Positions 61,375-64,000 of a stretch of 64,000 bases of DNA are shown here, piece by piece. The stretch spans positions 1-64,000 of the forward strand of contig VJZX01000012.1 in the NCBI GenBank assembly GCA_009663185.1. The letters are read 5' to 3'. The position numbers and the translations under genes were made by a program. Within the stretch, counting starts at the first letter, position 1. Every line of letters starts with the position of its first letter. Origin of the DNA: Isoptericola halalbus. GTDB lineage: Bacteria; Actinomycetota; Actinomycetes; Actinomycetales; Cellulomonadaceae. The notes under the pieces were generated by a model. It was given only the letters and a program-made list of their open reading frames with translations. It ran no database searches and had not been told where the DNA came from.

Positions 61375-62693
61375 CCCCCGCGGGGATCGTCGCGGTCGAC
61401 GACGCCGTGCGTGCCGAGGCCGTCGACCGGATGCGCGAGCGCCGCTTCGGGATGTTCATCCACTGGGGGCTGTACTCCCTCGCTGCCCGCAACGAGTGGA
61501 TGCGGCACCGCGAACGGACGCCCGACGTCGACTACCGGCGCTACCTCGACCACTTCGAGCCGGACCTGTTCGACCCCGCGGCCTGGGCCGACCTCGCCGC
61601 GGAGGCCGGGATGCGGTACGTCGTGGCGACCACCAAGCACCACGAGGGCTTCTGCCTGTGGGACAGCGCGTACACCGACTTCTCCGTCGCCGCGACTCCG
61701 TGGGGACGGGACCTGATCGGCCCGATCACGAAGGCCTTCCGCGAGCGCGGCCTCGGCGTCGGGCTGTACCACTCGCTCATCGACTGGCACCACCCGCAGT
61801 TCCCGATCGACGGTCTGCACCCGCTGCGCGACGACGACGCGGCGCGTGCGGAGTCGCGCGACGTCGGCGTGTACCGCGAGTACCTGCACGCCCAGGTGGT
61901 CGAGCTGCTCACCCGGTACGGCGTCATCGACCAGCTGTTCTTCGACTTCTCGTATGAGGACCACGTCCACGAGGGCACGCCGGTCTGGGGCGGCAAGGGC
62001 GCGCGGGACTGGGGCAGCGAGGAGCTGCTCGCGACAGTGCGGCGACTGCAGCCGGGCATCCTGGTCAACGACCGGCTCGGCATCGGTGGCGACTACCTGA
62101 CGCCGGAGCAGTACCAGCCGGCGGCGGCGCCGACTGTCGACGGCCGGCCCGCGATGTGGGAGGCGTGCCAGACGATCAACGGCAGCTGGGGCTACGACCG
62201 CGACAACGCCGCGGCCAAGTCGCCCGACCTGCTGCTGCGGATGCTCGTCGACACGGTGGCGAAGAACGGCAACCTGCTGCTCAACGTCGGGCCGACCGCT
62301 CGGGGCGAGCTCGACCCCGTGGCCGTGGACACGCTGCGGGCCATCGGCCGGTGGATGGCCCGGCACGGGCGGGCGATCCACGGCGCGGGCCCGTCCGCGT
62401 ACTCCGCGCCGCCGGACTGCCGGTACACCCAGCGCGGGAACCGCCTCTACCTGCACCTGTTCTCGTGGCCGTTCGAGGCGGTGCATCTGCCCGGGCTCGC
62501 CGGCCGGGTGGAGTACGCCCAGCTCCTGCACGACGCGTCCGAGATCCCGACGGAGGTGCTGCCGACGGACCAGGAGTCGCACATGACCAGCGCCGCGGGC
62601 ACCGGGGAGGACACCCTGACCCTGTGGCTGCCGGTGCGGCGACCCGACGTCGCCATCCCGGTCGTGGAGCTGTTCCTGCGTGAGAACGGCTGA
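61371..62693 (+). CDS. Alpha-L-fucosidase, glycoside hydrolase family 29
   Basis: A 440-residue intracellular GH29: RRFGMFIHWGLYSLAARNEW; VVATTKHHEGFCLWDSAYTD; VGLYHSLIDWHHPQFPIDGL; and the nucleophile region DQLFFDFSYED with Asp192. C-terminal beta-sandwich LLLNVGPTARGELDPVAVDT and a final lectin-like part. GTG 61371 overlaps the permease stop. It releases alpha-L-fucose from imported oligosaccharide. Confidence 0.93.
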   Translation: MTPAGIVAVDDAVRAEAVDRMRERRFGMFIHWGLYSLAARNEWMRHRERTPDVDYRRYLDHFEPDLFDPAAWADLAAEAGMRYVVATTKHHEGFCLWDSAYTDFSVAATPWGRDLIGPITKAFRERGLGVGLYHSLIDWHHPQFPIDGLHPLRDDDAARAESRDVGVYREYLHAQVVELLTRYGVIDQLFFDFSYEDHVHEGTPVWGGKGARDWGSEELLATVRRLQPGILVNDRLGIGGDYLTPEQYQPAAAPTVDGRPAMWEACQTINGSWGYDRDNAAAKSPDLLLRMLVDTVAKNGNLLLNVGPTARGELDPVAVDTLRAIGRWMARHGRAIHGAGPSAYSAPPDCRYTQRGNRLYLHLFSWPFEAVHLPGLAGRVEYAQLLHDASEIPTEVLPTDQESHMTSAAGTGEDTLTLWLPVRRPDVAIPVVELFLRENG

Positions 62694-62714
62694 CCGCGGT
62701 CCTGGCCCGCTGAA

Positions 62715-62730
62715 GGCGCCGGGCGGCGCC
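62715..62730. terminator. GC hairpin between convergent genes
   Basis: GGCGCC, loop GGGC, GGCGCC: a 6-base-pair stem in the 42-base gap between the fucosidase and the convergent ATPase pseudogene. Usable in both directions. Confidence 0.45.
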
Positions 62731-62735
62731 GGGTG

Positions 62736-63984
62736 TCAAGGGCCGAGCAGGGCCGCCGGTACGACCGCGATCCCGTCCGGCCGGCGGTAAGCGTGCGGTC
62801 CGGCGGTCACGACGATGGCGTCGACGAGGTCGTCTCCGATCTTGGTCTGCAGCCACCGCAGATGTTTGAGGTCGGCGTCGGTCGGCGTGGGCGTCAGTTT
62901 CGTCTCGATCGCGAGCACCCGACCGTCGGGCCGCTCGACGATGACGTCGACCTCATGATCCCCGTTGCGTGTTCGCAGGTGTGACGTCGTCGCTCCGCTG
63001 ACCTGGGAATAGACCTGGACGCACAGGGCGACCAGGTGCTCGAACAGCGGACCTAGCATGTGGGCGTGCCGCCCGCGCAAGAGAGACTCGGGAGTGGCTC
63101 CCAGGAGCCGGGCAGCCAGTCCCGGATCGGCGAGCTGGTGCTTGGGCGAGCTCGCCAGTCGGTCGAACTCGTTGTGCGTGGGCAGCCAGGCTGGCAGCGG
63201 GTCGAGGATCCACAGCGCGCTGAGCACGTCGCGGTAGGCGATCGTGGTACTGCGCGCAGGCTTGTCCCCCTCGCCAGGGGTCGCCGCCTCGAGGATGCGG
63301 GTGTACTGCGTGGTCGTGGACGTCGCCGCTGCATACGCAGCCATCCATGACATGAGAACGCCGGGTTTGCGCACGGGGTATCCCTGCTCGGGGAACTCTC
63401 GTTGGGCGACGTTCTGCAGGTATCCGTCCAGGAGCGACGGCCGGATACGCGGGGGCTCGTCGTGGATGCCAGGGAACCCGGAGGCGACAATCTCCTCCGC
63501 ATAGTCGGACAACCGCACCGCGGTCGCCCCAGACACCTCCGTGTCGCCGTCGAGCAGGGACGCAAGGCTCACCGTCGGGGTCTCGACGCCGCGCTCCATG
63601 AGGCTGAGCGGCCGCATCCGGAACGGCACGATGCGTCCGGCTCCCGAGTGCACGGTGGGCCCCTCGCGGGGCTGAGCTTCCCGTCAGGATCAAGTGTCCG
63701 CGCGGCACCCCTGCGTCGACCGCCCGGCGAGCCCGGTCCCACGACTCGGGCCATCGCTGCCACTCGTCGATCAGCACCGGTCCGGGAAGAGTCTCCAAGA
63801 CCTCGGGCTGGGCAGCGAACGTCGTTCGCTCGACCTCGCTGTCGAGCGAGATCACTGTTCGCGCGCGCCGGCTCGCCGTCGCCGTCTTGCCCACGCCCTT
63901 GGCTCCCTCGATGGCGACGGCGCGAAGGTTCGGCTGCAGCTCGTCGAGCAGGGTGTCGATCACGCGGCGTCGGTAGGTGCTCAC
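62736..63984 (-). pseudogene. DUF4143-type AAA ATPase, right paralogue, frameshifted
   Basis: A paralogue of the gene at 50339. The N-terminal part (GTG 63984; Walker A IEGAKGVGKTAT; VLIDEWQRWPES; LILTGSSAPRG) and the C-terminal part (VHSGAGRIVPFRMRPLSLME onward; HEVDVIVERPDGRVLAIETK) lie in different frames. The switch is at 63660-63663, a run of four C (GGGG on the gene strand): removing one G restores SSAPRGPTVHSGAGRIV, the same length as SSAPRGVAVHSGAGRIV in the intact copy. The restored protein would be 415 residues. Either a true frameshift mutation or a base-call error in a homopolymer; only 16 bases of upstream sequence are in the window. Confidence 0.82.
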
Positions 63985-64000
63985 CTGTCAAAACTACATC

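Overview
The window is very GC-rich, with short intergenic gaps, many GTG starts and frequent ATGA/GTGA stop-start overlaps. It has actinobacterial lipoprotein signals, sugar ABC importers without their own ATPase, an F420-0 type importer cassette and a gas vesicle cluster. Together these suggest a high-GC Gram-positive actinomycete, most likely Micrococcales of the Cellulomonas/Promicromonospora kind; this is inferred from gene content, not from a marker gene. I saw no rRNA, tRNA, CRISPR array, transposase or phage gene. No stretch longer than about 300 bases lacks a gene; the longest, 984-1279, holds nothing I can name.

Layout. 1-8.7 kb is housekeeping and redox: a cut-off membrane molybdopterin oxidoreductase, a three-gene importer of the type proposed for coenzyme F420-0, an SDR/TetR pair, a deazaflavin-dependent nitroreductase-like protein, a HhH-GPD DNA repair protein and a tightly coupled lipoprotein/30-residue membrane peptide/DUF6766 trio. 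8.9-15.0 kb is a complete gas vesicle cluster (Y-like, Z-like, A, F, G, O, a GvpJ-like protein with a zinc ribbon, a GvpA-family protein fused to PH-like domains, K, L). 15.1-16.3 kb has a hypothetical gene and cutA.

16.4-62.7 kb is almost entirely carbohydrate uptake and breakdown, arranged as separately regulated cassettes: (a) LacI + ABC importer with a divergent debranching-type enzyme; (b) LacI + ABC importer + GH172 + GH32, a probable fructan or difructose-anhydride operon; (c) GntR + TctCBA transporter + sialidase-like protein + DapA/NanA-type lyase + ribokinase-type kinase; (d) LacI + fucose-isomerase-like enzyme; (e) ABC importer + toroid-lyase-like protein + GntR/UTRA; (f) GH2 beta-galactosidase; (g) GH38 alpha-mannosidase + GH4 + DeoR, divergent from PfkB kinase + ABC importer + GH29 alpha-L-fucosidase. 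The four sugar ABC importers carry no ATPase and presumably share one encoded elsewhere (MsiK type).

Cassette (g) is flanked by two paralogous DUF4143-type ATPase genes; the left one is preceded by three copies of an 8-base motif at an exact 23-base period, and the right one is broken by a single-base frameshift. A second anomaly is the solute-binding protein gene of cassette (a), whose stop codon appears to have been lost by one substitution, so its frame runs into the permease gene. Candidate operators (palindromes or phased repeats) can be seen upstream of most cassettes.
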